A stretch of 64,000 nucleotides of DNA from Streptococcus caballi DSM 19004 (GCF_000379985.1 NZ_KB904074.1:1-64000); one strand, 5' to 3'. Numbered from the stretch's first letter, positions 51,451 through 60,746 are shown. The notes: generated by a model from the sequence alone, not told the origin. Numbers and translations are program-made.

Positions 51451-52270
51451 AACGGTAATTGATATTCAGCATCTAAAAAAATACTACGGCAAGCACATGG
51501 GAGCAGAAGATGTGAGTCTGTCAGTACGAAAAGGCGAAATCTTTGGATTTTTAGGCTCAAATGGTGCTGGGAAATCAACGACTATTCGCTGTCTCTTGGG
51601 GTTGATCAAGCCCAGTAGCGGTCAGGTGAAGCTTTTTGGAGGCCGTTATGGTTCGTTGACTGAAAATCTCAGTCATATCGGCTATATGCCATCAGAAGCC
51701 ATGTTTTATCCCAATATGAAGGTCAAGGATGTCATTGCTTTTGCGGCCAAGGTTAGGAAAAAGGATTGCAGCGCTGAGGCCAATCGTCTTTGTCGGCTTT
51801 TAGAAGTTCCTCTGGACAAGAAAATTCAGGAGTTGTCGCTAGGCAATCGCAAGAAAGTCGGGATTGTCTGCGCTTTGCAGCACCAGCCGGAGCTTCTTAT
51901 TTTGGATGAGCCAACTTCAGGTCTTGATCCTCTTATGCAGGAGCGCTTTTTCAAGTTGGTTCAGGAGGCTTGCGCAGCTGGCAGTACTTGCTTTTTGTCT
52001 TCGCATGTCCTCTCCGAAATCAAAAACTATTGCCAGCGCGCAGCTATCATCAAAGAAGGAAGAATCCTTAAAATTGATACACTCGAAAATTTGACACGCA
52101 GCCAGTCCAAGCGTGTGACTGTCTGGAAAGGCGAACAGGAGAAAACATTCTCTTTTGCGGGCAGCAGCAGCGACTTGCTGAAGAAATTAGATAGCCTGCA
52201 GCCAGATGATTTCTTGGTGGAAGAGCCTTCTTTGGAAGACTTGTTTAGGCATTATTATGAGGAGGATTGA
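51443..52270 (+). CDS. ABC transporter ATP-binding protein (LytTR module 2)
   Basis: 275 residues, export-type ATPase of the YtrB/CcmA class. Walker A GSNGAGKST near residue 38, signature ELSLGNRKKVGIV near residue 131 (LSLGN in place of LSGGQ), Walker B LLILDEPTSGLDP near residue 151, switch His in LSSHVLSEI near residue 187, and a C-terminal extension of about 70 residues typical of exporter ATPases with an SLEDLF ending. AAGGAAAG precedes ATG 51443; it overlaps the DUF3021 gene. Works with the permease 1 base downstream. Confidence 0.9.
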   Translation: MTETVIDIQHLKKYYGKHMGAEDVSLSVRKGEIFGFLGSNGAGKSTTIRCLLGLIKPSSGQVKLFGGRYGSLTENLSHIGYMPSEAMFYPNMKVKDVIAFAAKVRKKDCSAEANRLCRLLEVPLDKKIQELSLGNRKKVGIVCALQHQPELLILDEPTSGLDPLMQERFFKLVQEACAAGSTCFLSSHVLSEIKNYCQRAAIIKEGRILKIDTLENLTRSQSKRVTVWKGEQEKTFSFAGSSSDLLKKLDSLQPDDFLVEEPSLEDLFRHYYEED

Positions 52271-52271
52271 T

Positions 52272-53060
52272 ATGGTTTTGTTAAAACATGAATGTAAGCA
52301 AATGCTTAAGAGTCTCTTGATTTGGTCTTTGGCGGTTGGCATAACCTGCTATGGCTGTATCTTGCTTTACCAGAGTTTAGAAGACAGTATCGCTGGTATG
52401 GCTGATATGTATGCCAAAATGGGAGATATGAGCAAGGCTATTGGTCTGGATAAAGTCAGCATTGCCACTTTGGATGGGTATTTTGCAACAGAAATTGCCC
52501 TCATGTTTGGACTGGGGGCGGGGATGTTTGCCAGTATGATGGGAGCGGGCATCCTGTCCAAGGAGGAAGAAGGGCATACCAGCGAATTTCTCTATACTTT
52601 GCCCCATAGTCGTGCTATGGTTTTGGCTTGGAAATTTGTCAGTCTGATCATCATACTAGTCATCTTTAATCTGGTGTGTGTAGGTTTGGAAAGTTTGGGG
52701 CTGTGGCAGACTGGTTTAGATTTTTCTGTTAGATCCTTTGTGACCTATCATGCGCTGGCTTTTATCATGCAGCTTGAGCTGGCCAGTCTCTGTTTTTTGA
52801 TTTCAGCTCTGAGCCGTCGCAGACAGCTTGGTGCTGCGCTGGGTTTGACCCTCTTGTTCTATGTTATGGACATGATGGGGCGCATTATTCCTGACCTTGA
52901 GAAAATCAAGTATGTCACGCCTTATTATTTTGCCAATGGAGCTGATGTTTTCAGTAAGGCTGAACTAAACAGCTGGCTGCCGATCCTTGCTTTGGCTATC
53001 AGTAGTGTCAGTCTGCTTCTTAGCTTTGCCATTTATCAAAAACGCGACCTAACCGCATGA
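52272..53060 (+). CDS. ABC-2-type transporter permease (LytTR module 2)
   Basis: 262 residues with six hydrophobic helices (first at about residues 13-36), the ABC-2/YtrC-like topology. Contains the KEEEGHTSEFLYTLPHSR motif near residue 96, the family's cytoplasmic coupling segment, where SR and TLP residues are conserved in multidrug and bacteriocin-type exporters. The substrate is unknown; an antimicrobial peptide or bacteriocin is plausible because LytTR systems often control such functions. GGAGGATTGAT precedes ATG 52272. Last gene of the operon; no strong terminator follows. Confidence 0.85.
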   Translation: MVLLKHECKQMLKSLLIWSLAVGITCYGCILLYQSLEDSIAGMADMYAKMGDMSKAIGLDKVSIATLDGYFATEIALMFGLGAGMFASMMGAGILSKEEEGHTSEFLYTLPHSRAMVLAWKFVSLIIILVIFNLVCVGLESLGLWQTGLDFSVRSFVTYHALAFIMQLELASLCFLISALSRRRQLGAALGLTLLFYVMDMMGRIIPDLEKIKYVTPYYFANGADVFSKAELNSWLPILALAISSVSLLLSFAIYQKRDLTA

Positions 53061-53169
53061 AAACGGTCTTTTATCAAGGAAACTTTGCAAGTTGACTAAG
53101 CTGAAAATAGCAATTCTAGCTAAAATGTAGTAAAATTGTAGGGTGTAATCTGGATAAGGGAGCAAAATC

Positions 53170-53721
53170 ATGGAGTTTGAAGAAAAAACAATAAAGCGTC
53201 AAGAGATTTTTGATGGGAAAATTTTTAAGGTAGCGGTTGATGATGTGGAGTTGCCAAATGGCCTTGGTCAAGCTAAACGTGAACTGGTTTTTCATCGTGG
53301 TGCGGTTTCCATTTTGACGGTTACACCTGACAATAAACTTGTTATCGTTAAACAATACCGTAAAGCCATTGAAAAGATTTCCTATGAAATTCCAGCAGGC
53401 AAGTTGGAGCTTGGAGAAAATGGCTCTGAAAAAGAAGCTGCCCTGCGTGAATTGGAAGAAGAAACTGGCTATACAGGTGACTTGGAGTTGATTCATGAGT
53501 TTTACACTGCCATCGGCTTTTGTAATGAGCATATCAAGCTCTATTTGGCGACTAATTTGAAAAAAGTTCCCAATCCACGTCCTCAAGATGTGGACGAAGT
53601 TTTGGAACTCTTTGAATTGACCTACGATGAGTGCATGGATTTAGTTAAATCAGGCGCCATTGAAGATGCTAAGACTATCATTGCGCTTCAGTATTTTGCT
53701 CTGCATTTTGGAGGAAAATAG
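53170..53721 (+). CDS. nudF: ADP-ribose pyrophosphatase (Nudix)
   Basis: 183 residues. Splits ADP-ribose to AMP and ribose-5-phosphate. The Nudix box is complete: GKLELGENGSEKEAALRELE followed by EETGY (residues 77-101). The N-terminal strand-rich FDGKIFKVAVDDVELPNG is typical of the NudF subfamily. GGGAG precedes ATG 53170. First gene of a three-gene run with macP (2-base gap) and mtnN (9-base gap). Confidence 0.9.
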   Translation: MEFEEKTIKRQEIFDGKIFKVAVDDVELPNGLGQAKRELVFHRGAVSILTVTPDNKLVIVKQYRKAIEKISYEIPAGKLELGENGSEKEAALRELEEETGYTGDLELIHEFYTAIGFCNEHIKLYLATNLKKVPNPRPQDVDEVLELFELTYDECMDLVKSGAIEDAKTIIALQYFALHFGGK

Positions 53722-53723
53722 TC

Positions 53724-54044
53724 ATGGGAAAACCACTCTTAACAGATGAGATTATCGAACGTGCTAATCGAGGGGAATCCTTTGACCAGACAGAACCTTT
53801 CACGGAAAATGAGGATAGGGAAGCAACCAAGATTATCGAGACTAGTCCACGCGATGCGGTCAAGCATGAGGAAAAAAGATTTTTCGATTCTTTGAAAAGG
53901 GAAGATGAGAAGGATCAGATGGTTTACAAGAGTCGTCGTATTGAAAACGCAAAACGCTCAGAGTTTCAAAGTAAACTTAACAAGCTTCTCTTGGTGATTA
54001 TTCTCCTTCTGGCTATCTTGATTTTTGCCATTTTAAAATTATAA
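53724..54044 (+). CDS. macP: MacP, membrane activator of PBP2a
   Basis: 106 residues. In S. pneumoniae MacP binds and activates the class A penicillin-binding protein PBP2a and is a target of the StkP kinase. The conserved N-terminus MGKPLLTDEIIERANRGE is present, followed by a charged, disordered stretch, with one C-terminal membrane helix (about residues 86-104, LLLVIILLLAILIFAI). GGAGG lies 9 bases before the ATG. Possible phosphorylation threonines in the QTEPF and EATK segments are not proven. Placed between nudF and mtnN, as I recall for pneumococcus. Confidence 0.85.
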   Translation: MGKPLLTDEIIERANRGESFDQTEPFTENEDREATKIIETSPRDAVKHEEKRFFDSLKREDEKDQMVYKSRRIENAKRSEFQSKLNKLLLVIILLLAILIFAILKL

Positions 54045-54053
54045 AGGAATTAT

Positions 54054-54743
54054 ATGAAAATTGGAATTATTGCCGCCATGGAACAAGAACTGCAACTGCT
54101 TGTGGAAAATTTGGTGGATAAAAAAGAAGAAGTCGTCCTGGCCAACACTTATTATTGTGGGCAACTAGGTCAGCATGAAGTTGTTTTGGTACAGTCTGGT
54201 GTTGGTAAGGTCATGTCTGCCATGTCAGTTGCTGTTTTACTGGATCATTTTGCAGTTGATGCTCTCATTAATACAGGTTCAGCTGGTGCGGTGGCTCAAG
54301 GCCTTGATATTGGAGATGTCGTTGTGGCAGACAAGCTTGTTTACTACGATGTTGATTTGACAGCCTTTGGCTATAACTACGGCCAGATGTCTATGCAACC
54401 TCTTTATTTTGAAACTGACCCGCATTTTGTCAAAACATTTGAGCAGGTCTTGGCTGAGGAAGTTGTTCCGAGTAAAGTTGGCTTGATTGCTACAGGAGAT
54501 TCTTTTATTGCAGGGCAGGATAAGATTGATGCCATCAAGGCGCATTTTCCTCAGACCTTAGCTGTTGAAATGGAAGGCGCTGCGATTGCCCAAGCCGCAT
54601 ACAGCGCTGGCAAACCATTCATCGTCGTCCGTGCCATGTCTGACACAGCTGCTCATGATGCCAACATCACCTTTGATGAATTTATCATTCAAGCAGGTAA
54701 AAAATCAGCAGCAATTTTGCTGCATTTCTTGCAAGTACTATAA
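54054..54743 (+). CDS. mtnN: 5'-methylthioadenosine/S-adenosylhomocysteine nucleosidase
   Basis: 229 residues (Pfs). Removes adenine from MTA and SAH, recycling methyl-cycle products and feeding LuxS. GIIAAMEQELQLL at the N-terminus (catalytic Glu at residue 12 region), INTGSAGAVAQGLDIGDVV near residue 75, VEMEGAAIAQ near residue 171 (nucleoside-binding ME-E) and AMSDTAAHDAN near residue 194 (catalytic Asp). AAAGGAATTAT precedes the ATG. Perfect terminator at the stop. Confidence 0.95.
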   Translation: MKIGIIAAMEQELQLLVENLVDKKEEVVLANTYYCGQLGQHEVVLVQSGVGKVMSAMSVAVLLDHFAVDALINTGSAGAVAQGLDIGDVVVADKLVYYDVDLTAFGYNYGQMSMQPLYFETDPHFVKTFEQVLAEEVVPSKVGLIATGDSFIAGQDKIDAIKAHFPQTLAVEMEGAAIAQAAYSAGKPFIVVRAMSDTAAHDANITFDEFIIQAGKKSAAILLHFLQVL

Positions 54744-54772
54744 AAAGTCTGATATTTTCCAGACTTTTTTTC
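54742..54772 (+). terminator. mtnN terminator
   Basis: AAAAAGTCTG (54742-54751) pairs perfectly with CAGACTTTTT (54760-54769), more T's follow. Confidence 0.9.
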
Positions 54773-55424
54773 ATTGAGTTATTTGGCTAACGTAGATTTG
54801 CCTAGCAATGTTATTTGGAATGGCTAGACTTTTACTTTGATAGGAGATGGTATAAGTCTGCGCGTAATCATCAATCTGAACCAGCTCAAAGTCGCAATTG
54901 ATACCCAATCCTTGCTCTTCCAAGTACTTGAGCAGCATGAATTCATCATGAACGCGACTAATGCGGTAATGCCCCAAGTCATGAATCTGCGCTAGGGTGA
55001 TATGGTTAATTTCCACCAATAATTCGCCTTTTTTGGGAATTGTACCACCGTGTGGGCAAAATGGAGGGAATCTAAGATTCTCATCCAATCGATCCACGAA
55101 AGTTGTGGAAACCGTGTGCTCCAAAACCTCGGCCTCTTGATGGATTTCATCAACAGAGTAGTGCAGATGGTTGACCAAGAAGACTTCAATCAAACGGTGC
55201 TTGCGATAGAGCTCAGACACCAGCAGCAGCCCTTTTTGCGTCAGGTAGTAGCCCAGCTTCTTATCCTTGACAATCAGTTCTTCGGCAATCATTTTTTTGA
55301 TCATTTCAGACACTGCCGGAGCAGAAACCGTCATGTGTTCAGCAATTTGTTTATTGCTGATTTTTTCTTGATGTTCTCCAAGTTCATGGATACATTTGAG
55401 ATAATCTTCTTTGTTTGGAGTCAT
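54771..55424 (-). CDS. DtxR-family metal-dependent regulator (SloR/MtsR/PsaR type)
   Basis: 217 residues. N-terminal winged helix (NKQIAEHMTVSAPAVSEMIK recognition region), a dimerisation and metal domain with HRLIEVFLVNHLHYSVDEIH (His77 and His93 regions), E/H ligands in EAEVLEHTVS, FCPHGGTIP near residue 131, and a C-terminal FeoA/SH3-like domain. Represses manganese or iron uptake when metal is plentiful. MTPNKEDYLKCIHELGE is the normal start; GAAAGGATGG precedes it on the minus strand. Whether it senses Mn or Fe cannot be told here. A possible regulator of the siderophore operon elsewhere in this window. Confidence 0.9.
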   Translation of the reverse strand: MTPNKEDYLKCIHELGEHQEKISNKQIAEHMTVSAPAVSEMIKKMIAEELIVKDKKLGYYLTQKGLLLVSELYRKHRLIEVFLVNHLHYSVDEIHQEAEVLEHTVSTTFVDRLDENLRFPPFCPHGGTIPKKGELLVEINHITLAQIHDLGHYRISRVHDEFMLLKYLEEQGLGINCDFELVQIDDYAQTYTISYQSKSLAIPNNIARQIYVSQITQ

Positions 55425-55534
55425 GAGCCATCCTTTCTCGAAGACTATTATAACAAATTTTCGCTGAATAGTTGACGAGTTTATTGTTAATCTTTCCTTT
55501 GTTGGCTGTTTTCCTGCGTTAGCTATTTTCCATA

Positions 55535-55566
55535 AAAAGGCCTCTCGTCTTGAGTTCAACGAGAGG
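55535..55566 (-). terminator. slrA terminator
   Basis: On the minus strand CCTCTCGT pairs with ACGAGAGG over 10 bases, followed by CCTTTTT. Confidence 0.8.
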
Positions 55567-55573
55567 TTACGTT

Positions 55574-56377
55574 TTATTTAAACTGATAGTCTTTGACGAC
55601 TTGGATGGAGGTGATGGTGACGGCGTTCTCAGGTTTGTCATTACTGTCAACTTTGACGGCAGCGATTTTGTCAACTACATCCATGCCACTGGTGACCTGC
55701 CCAAAGACGGTGTAGTTGCCGTCTAGACTAGGGTTGCCACCTTTTTTGTAAGCGCTGATGATGCTTTTGGGATACTTGCTGCTGCTCAAGTCGGCAGTCT
55801 GGTCGCTAGCATTCTGATTGATGAAAAATTGGCTACCATTAGTGTCTGCGCCAGCATTTGCCATGGCCAAGGCACCGCGAATATTGTAAAGGTAAGGTGA
55901 AATCTCGTTGGCAAAACCATTGCCTGAGTCCTTACTGCTATCCTTACCTTTCCAGATGGATTCACCGCCTGTGCCGTCGCCGTTAGGGTCTCCTGTCTGA
56001 ATCATAAAGTCGGCGATAACACGGTGAAAGGTCAAACCGTTGTAATAGCCATTTTTTGCGTGGGTCAAGAAGTTCTCCGCAGCTAGCGGAGCGTATTTTG
56101 GAAAGAGTTTGAGTGTGATGTCACCCATGGAAGTGTGCATGATAACTTGAGCTTCATTCTTGGCGACAGTTGTTGATAATTGTGGAAAGGCCGACTGGTC
56201 AGCCTTGAGAGCCTTGCTTAAGTTTTTTTGATAAGTTTCCTCAGCTTGGGATTTTTTCTTGGCTGCTTGGCTGGAGGCTACATAGTCCTCACCTTTGAGA
56301 GCCTTGGTGATACTGTCGCAGGCTGTTAGTGTGCTGAGGCTGAGAGCTGCCAGACCAAGATAAAGCAATTTTTTCAT
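55574..56377 (-). CDS. slrA: Cyclophilin-type peptidyl-prolyl isomerase lipoprotein (SlrA)
   Basis: 267 residues. Signal peptide with lipobox LTAC (Cys20), so surface-attached. Charged linker rich in K and S to about residue 60, then the cyclophilin domain: LKLFPKYAPLAAENFLTHA near residue 92, NGLTFHRVIADFMIQTGDPN (catalytic Arg in FHR near residue 120), NGSQFFINQ and the C-terminal VVKDYQFK. Folds exported proteins. A ribosome site AAGGAG lies on the minus strand. Homologous to the pneumococcal rotamase SlrA, a colonisation factor. Confidence 0.92.
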   Translation of the reverse strand: MKKLLYLGLAALSLSTLTACDSITKALKGEDYVASSQAAKKKSQAEETYQKNLSKALKADQSAFPQLSTTVAKNEAQVIMHTSMGDITLKLFPKYAPLAAENFLTHAKNGYYNGLTFHRVIADFMIQTGDPNGDGTGGESIWKGKDSSKDSGNGFANEISPYLYNIRGALAMANAGADTNGSQFFINQNASDQTADLSSSKYPKSIISAYKKGGNPSLDGNYTVFGQVTSGMDVVDKIAAVKVDSNDKPENAVTITSIQVVKDYQFK

Positions 56378-56551
56378 ACGATAGAACTCCTTAGTGATGT
56401 CTTTGTTCTATTTTAGCATAAAAGCCCCGACTTCGTCCAAAGATGCCCTAGTCTCACCAAAGGCGAATATTTTGGCTATTGGTCAAATTATGTTAAAATA
56501 AAGCTACTTGCACAGAATGAAAAAGAATAAGGAGTAGTGGACAGTAGTTCT

Positions 56552-58966
56552 ATGGCTAAAACAAAAAATTCTAAAAAAGGACGTCGAACGCGGCGTCCAA
56601 CAAAGGCTGAGCTAGAGAAGCAAAAAGCGGTTAAAAGGCTAATTGTAGCCCTTATAACGGCTTTTATTCTTTTCTTTGCCATTATTCGCCTAGGTGCTTT
56701 CGGTGTGACGGCTTATAACGTTGTTCGCTTTGCAGTTGGCAGCCTAGCATACTTTGTTATATTTGCGGTCTTGATTTATATCTTTGCTTTTAAGGCTCTT
56801 CACAAGCGTGAAGGATTGGTTGGTGGTTTTGTTATGACAACCTTGGGCTTACTTATTGAGTGGCATGCCTATTTATTCTCCTTGTCAGCCTATCGCAGCA
56901 AAGAAGTCTTCTCAACGACGGCCAATTTGATTTTTCAAGACCTGATTGCCTTCAAGGTGACTCATTTTATCGGTGGTGGCATGTTGGGAGCTTTGATTTA
57001 TAAGCCGGTTGCCTTCCTATTTTCTAACCTAGGCTCTTTCTTAATCGGTCTTCTTTTCATTGTACTAGGGCTCTTTATGATGAGCTCATGGGATGTCTAT
57101 GATGTGACCAATTTTGTTAAGCAAGGTCTGCAAAAAATCAGTGCTAAGCACGAGATTAAAAAGCAAGAACGTTTTGTGAAAAAGGAAGAGGCCAAAGCTT
57201 TAGCTGAGCAAAAGCGTTTGGCAGCAGAAGCAGAGGCAGCCAAAATTGAAGAAGAAGGCTTGGATAGTCTTGTGGTTGACCAAGAAACTGGTGAAATCTT
57301 GGATGCATCAACTTCAGAAGATATTCCTATTTTTGAAGACCTATCGCAGGACTATCAGCCAGAGATTCTAGGAGCTGGTAATCTTGACGATATTGATATG
57401 GATGCTCTGGCAGAGGATGATTACTCAGAAAAGCAGCCTTATTATCAGGAAGAATACTACGAAGACGATCAAGAGAGCTTTGATGACGACGATTCTGATG
57501 AACAGCTGGAAGTTGATTTTACTCCAAAGGCTAATCTGCTGTATAAACTGCCCACTATTGACCTTTTTGCGCCTGATAAGCCTAAAAATCAATCTAGGGA
57601 GAAAAGTCTGGTTCGCAAGAATATCAAGGTTTTAGAAGATACCTTTAAGAGCTTTGGCATAGACGTTAAAGTAGAGCGGGCAGAGATTGGTCCCTCGGTC
57701 ACCAAGTACGAAGTTAAGCCAGCTGTCGGTGTTCGCGTCAATCGCATCTCAAATTTGGCTGATGACCTAGCCTTGGCCTTGGCAGCCAAGGATGTCCGCA
57801 TTGAGGCGCCTATTCCAGGGAAATCCTTGGTCGGCATTGAAGTGCCAAACTCAGAAATTGCCACAGTCACTTTCCGTGAACTTTGGGAGCAGGCCAAGAC
57901 CGACCCAAACAAACTCTTGGAGGTTCCACTTGGTAAGGCCGTTAATGGTACCGCGCGTAGCTTTGACTTGGCGCGCATGCCCCACCTGCTGGTTGCGGGT
58001 TCGACTGGTTCAGGAAAATCTGTTGCAGTTAATGGTATTATTGCTAGTATCCTCATGAAGGCGCGTCCCGACCAAGTCAAGTTTATGATGATCGATCCTA
58101 AAATGGTTGAATTATCGGTTTACAATGATATTCCCCACTTGTTGATTCCTGTTGTCACCAACCCGCGCAAGGCTAGTAAGGCGCTGCAGAAGGTTGTAGA
58201 CGAGATGGAAAACCGCTATGAATTATTTAGCCATCTAGGTGTCCGTAACATTGCTGGCTACAATGCTAAGGTAGAAGAATACAATGCTCATTCTCAGGAA
58301 AAACAAATTCCACTGCCTCTCATCGTGGTTATCGTGGACGAGTTGGCGGACCTCATGATGGTGGCCAGCAAGGAAGTAGAAGACGCGATCATAAGATTGG
58401 GACAAAAAGCGCGTGCCGCAGGGATTCATATGATTCTGGCCACACAACGTCCATCAGTTGACGTCATTAGTGGTCTAATCAAGGCCAATGTGCCTTCGCG
58501 CGTGGCCTTTGCAGTTTCTTCTGGGACAGACAGCCGTACCATTTTGGATGAAAATGGCGCTGAGAAACTTCTGGGGCGTGGGGACATGCTCTTCAAGCCT
58601 ATTGATGAAAATCATCCTGTCCGTTTGCAAGGTTCCTTCATCTCGGATGACGATGTTGAACGCATTGTCAGCTTTATCAAAGAGCAAGCTGAGGCAGATT
58701 ACGACCACAGTTTTGATCCTGGTGAGGTTTCAGAAAGTGAGGATATGGCGGGCAATGGCAGTGCTTCTGAGGGAGACCCCCTTTTTGAAGAAGCTAAGGC
58801 TCTGGTACTTGAGACGCAAAAGGCTAGCGCTTCAATGTTACAGCGCCGCCTGTCAGTCGGCTTCAATAGAGCTACACGTCTTATGGAAGAATTAGAAGCA
58901 GCAGGCGTCATTGGCCCAGCCGAAGGTACTAAACCACGAAAAGTTCTCATGACCAATACCGAATAA
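56552..58966 (+). CDS. ftsK: DNA translocase FtsK/SpoIIIE
   Basis: 804 residues. Pumps DNA through the closing septum during division. Basic N-terminal tail ([11 protein letters not shown]), four membrane helices (about residues 30-200), an acidic linker rich in D/E (about 255-345), then the motor: Walker [14 protein letters not shown] near residue 488, Walker [11 protein letters not shown] near residue 596, and a C-terminal winged-helix gamma domain reading KOPS-like sites ([20 protein letters not shown]). Start uncertain: AAGGAG at 56529-56534 is 2 bases from an in-frame GTG (56537) and 17 bases from ATG 56552; the latter gives the usual [10 protein letters not shown] terminus. Confidence 0.93.
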   Translation: MAKTKNSKKGRRTRRPTKAELEKQKAVKRLIVALITAFILFFAIIRLGAFGVTAYNVVRFAVGSLAYFVIFAVLIYIFAFKALHKREGLVGGFVMTTLGLLIEWHAYLFSLSAYRSKEVFSTTANLIFQDLIAFKVTHFIGGGMLGALIYKPVAFLFSNLGSFLIGLLFIVLGLFMMSSWDVYDVTNFVKQGLQKISAKHEIKKQERFVKKEEAKALAEQKRLAAEAEAAKIEEEGLDSLVVDQETGEILDASTSEDIPIFEDLSQDYQPEILGAGNLDDIDMDALAEDDYSEKQPYYQEEYYEDDQESFDDDDSDEQLEVDFTPKANLLYKLPTIDLFAPDKPKNQSREKSLVRKNIKVLEDTFKSFGIDVKVERAEIGPSVTKYEVKPAVGVRVNRISNLADDLALALAAKDVRIEAPIPGKSLVGIEVPNSEIATVTFRELWEQAKTDPNKLLEVPLGKAVNGTARSFDLARMPHLLVAGSTGSGKSVAVNGIIASILMKARPDQVKFMMIDPKMVELSVYNDIPHLLIPVVTNPRKASKALQKVVDEMENRYELFSHLGVRNIAGYNAKVEEYNAHSQEKQIPLPLIVVIVDELADLMMVASKEVEDAIIRLGQKARAAGIHMILATQRPSVDVISGLIKANVPSRVAFAVSSGTDSRTILDENGAEKLLGRGDMLFKPIDENHPVRLQGSFISDDDVERIVSFIKEQAEADYDHSFDPGEVSESEDMAGNGSASEGDPLFEEAKALVLETQKASASMLQRRLSVGFNRATRLMEELEAAGVIGPAEGTKPRKVLMTNTE

Positions 58967-58976
58967 AATTTAAATA

Positions 58977-59005
58977 CAAAAAAGAGATGGGAAACCACCT
59001 CTTTT
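58977..59005. terminator. Bidirectional terminator between ftsK and the DUF3397 gene
   Basis: AAAAAGAG and CTCTTTT form the outer stem with GG/CC pairs inside; it serves convergent genes. Confidence 0.65.
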
Positions 59006-59011
59006 GTCGCT

Positions 59012-59362
59012 TTAAACGATAAAAATAATAACTAGAAGTACCAGATAAAAAGCAAGAGTTAGGAAAAACCCTGTCCGCCAGAAAAACTTGAAAAAGCGTT
59101 TGTAGGAGAAGTTTTCTGTCCGTCTAATAAGATGAATGGTTAATAAAATAGCCAGCAGAGATAAGGCAATTAAATAATAGGGGATGAGACTGTGCGTTAA
59201 AAATTTACTTGAAACGAGAAAGATTTCCAAAGCGAACAAAGGAAAAGACAAATCGGTAAAAAGAATGCCATGTTTTTTAAGTTTAAATAGGCTAATGATT
59301 ATTTGTGAAAAAATAGGTGTCAGTATAACAAAGACCAAGGCAATTAACTTGTAAATCATCAT
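59012..59362 (-). CDS. DUF3397 family membrane protein
   Basis: 116 residues, four hydrophobic helices (about 4-24, 36-53, 62-82 and 94-114) separated by short charged loops (LKKHGILFTDLSFP; RRTENFSYKRFFKFFW). DUF3397 is a small family found in lactobacilli and streptococci with no known function. MMIYKL start at 59362; the second Met is equally possible. The upstream -10 ends 7 bases before the ATG and there is no Shine-Dalgarno, so the transcript is probably leaderless. Convergent with ftsK, divergent from rplK. Confidence 0.8.
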   Translation of the reverse strand: MMIYKLIALVFVILTPIFSQIIISLFKLKKHGILFTDLSFPLFALEIFLVSSKFLTHSLIPYYLIALSLLAILLTIHLIRRTENFSYKRFFKFFWRTGFFLTLAFYLVLLVIIFIV

Positions 59363-59368
59363 AGTCTT

Positions 59369-59397
59369 ATTTTATACTGAAATACTTTGAAAGTAAA
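59369..59397 (-). promoter_or_regulatory. DUF3397 gene promoter
   Basis: Minus strand: TTTACT (59397-59392), 17-bp spacer, TAAAAT (59374-59369). The ATG begins 7 bases after the -10. Confidence 0.6.
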
Positions 59398-59425
59398 CTT
59401 TTTCCTGGAAAAAGATATAAAATCC

Positions 59426-59453
59426 TTGCATTTTTCAAGAAATGAGTTATACT
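59426..59453 (+). promoter_or_regulatory. rplK-rplA promoter
   Basis: TTGCAT (59426-59431), 16-bp spacer, TATACT (59448-59453). Confidence 0.6.
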
Positions 59454-59478
59454 AATTTAGTATGCTATTTAGCATATC

Positions 59479-59516
59479 TGTGGGAGGTAAAAATCTTAAT
59501 TACCGCCAAAACCACA
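59479..59516 (+). promoter_or_regulatory. Structured leader of the L11-L1 operon
   Basis: TGTGG (59479-59483) pairs with CCACA (59512-59516), and inside it GGTAA (59486-59490) pairs with TTACC (59500-59504). The structure lies just before the rplK ribosome site (GGAGG at 59520), the right place for autogenous control. Naming L1 as the ligand is inference. Confidence 0.5.
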
Positions 59517-59533
59517 ACAGGAGGATTTTTTAA

Positions 59534-59959
59534 ATGGCTAAAAAAGTCGAAAAAGTTGTTAAACTTCAAATTCCTGCTGGTAAAGCTACACCAGCTCCAC
59601 CAGTTGGACCAGCTCTTGGTCAAGCAGGTATTAACATCATGGGATTCACTAAAGAATTTAACGCTCGTACAGCTGACCAAGCTGGTATGATTATCCCAGT
59701 TGTTATCTCAGTGTATGAAGATAAATCATTTGATTTTGTAACTAAAACACCACCAGCTGCTGTTCTTTTGAAAAAAGCTGCAGGTGTTGAAAAAGGTTCA
59801 GGGACACCTAACAAAACTAAAGTTGCAACAGTTACTCGTGCACAAGTACAAGAAATTGCTGAAACTAAAATGCCAGACTTAAACGCTGCAAATGTCGAAT
59901 CTGCAATGCGTATGATCGAAGGTACAGCTCGTTCTATGGGATTCACTGTTGTTGACTAA
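59534..59959 (+). CDS. rplK: 50S ribosomal protein L11
   Basis: 141 residues, standard length. [22 protein letters not shown]-terminal domain with the proline-rich switch [13 protein letters not shown] (residues 18-30) that binds elongation factors and stringent factor, and the C-terminal rRNA-binding domain. GGAGG precedes the ATG. First gene of the L11-L1 operon, with a structured leader and another hairpin before rplA. Confidence 0.97.
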   Translation: MAKKVEKVVKLQIPAGKATPAPPVGPALGQAGINIMGFTKEFNARTADQAGMIIPVVISVYEDKSFDFVTKTPPAAVLLKKAAGVEKGSGTPNKTKVATVTRAQVQEIAETKMPDLNAANVESAMRMIEGTARSMGFTVVD

Positions 59960-59972
59960 AACAACCCCCTAG

Positions 59973-60008
59973 ACCCGCTCACTTCATCAGTAACTTAAGT
60001 GACGTGGG
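59973..60008 (+). promoter_or_regulatory. Hairpin between rplK and rplA, possible L1-binding site
   Basis: CCCGCTCACTT (59973-59983) pairs imperfectly with AAGTGACGTGGG (59996-60007). It has no T tail, so it is not a terminator, and its asymmetric shape recalls the L1-binding element of rRNA. Confidence 0.4.
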
Positions 60009-60056
60009 AGATTTTAAATCAAATCGATATGACCACATTACAAGGAGAAAATTAAA

Positions 60057-60746
60057 ATGGCTAAAAAAAGTAAAAACTTACGTGCTGCTCTTGAAAAAAT
60101 CGACAGCACAAAAGCATACAGCGTAGAAGAAGCTGTAGCTCTTGCAAAAGAAACTAACTTTGCAAAATTTGACGCAACTGTTGAAGTTGCTTACAATCTT
60201 AACATTGACGTTAAAAAAGCAGACCAACAAATCCGCGGAGCAATGGTATTGCCAAACGGAACTGGTAAAACTCAACGTGTTCTCGTTTTTGCACGTGGTG
60301 CTAAAGCTGAAGAGGCTAAAGCTGCTGGTGCAGACTTCGTTGGTGAAGATGACTTGGTTCAAAAAATCCAAGGTGGTTGGTTAGACTTTGATGTTGTTAT
60401 CGCAACTCCAGACATGATGGCAGTTGTTGGACGTCTTGGACGTGTCCTTGGTCCACGTAACTTAATGCCGAACCCTAAAACTGGTACAGTAACAATGGAT
60501 GTTGCTAAAGCAGTTGAAGAATCTAAAGGTGGTAAAATCACTTACCGTGCTGACAAAGCTGGTAACGTTCAAGCTCTTATTGGTAAAGTATCATTTGACG
60601 CAGACAAACTTGTTGAAAACTTCAAAGCTTTCAACGACGTTATTGTAAAAGCTAAACCAGCTACTGCTAAAGGTACTTACATCACTAACCTTTCAATCAC
60701 AACTACACAAGGTGTTGGTATCAAGGTTGATACAAACTCACTTTAA
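60057..60746 (+). CDS. rplA: 50S ribosomal protein L1
   Basis: 229 residues. Two-domain L1 with [20 protein letters not shown] near residue 60, [12 protein letters not shown] near residue 110, [18 protein letters not shown] near residue 125 and the C-terminal [19 protein letters not shown]. Binds helices 76-78 of 23S rRNA at the stalk and commonly represses its own operon. AAGGAGAAAATTAAA is the ribosome site. Confidence 0.97.
   Translation: MAKKSKNLRAALEKIDSTKAYSVEEAVALAKETNFAKFDATVEVAYNLNIDVKKADQQIRGAMVLPNGTGKTQRVLVFARGAKAEEAKAAGADFVGEDDLVQKIQGGWLDFDVVIATPDMMAVVGRLGRVLGPRNLMPNPKTGTVTMDVAKAVEESKGGKITYRADKAGNVQALIGKVSFDADKLVENFKAFNDVIVKAKPATAKGTYITNLSITTTQGVGIKVDTNSL

Noticed and set aside
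57589-58080. 163-residue minus-strand frame inside ftsK
   Set aside because: Codon-bias shadow of the conserved ftsK motor domain; no promoter, ribosome site or homologous look.
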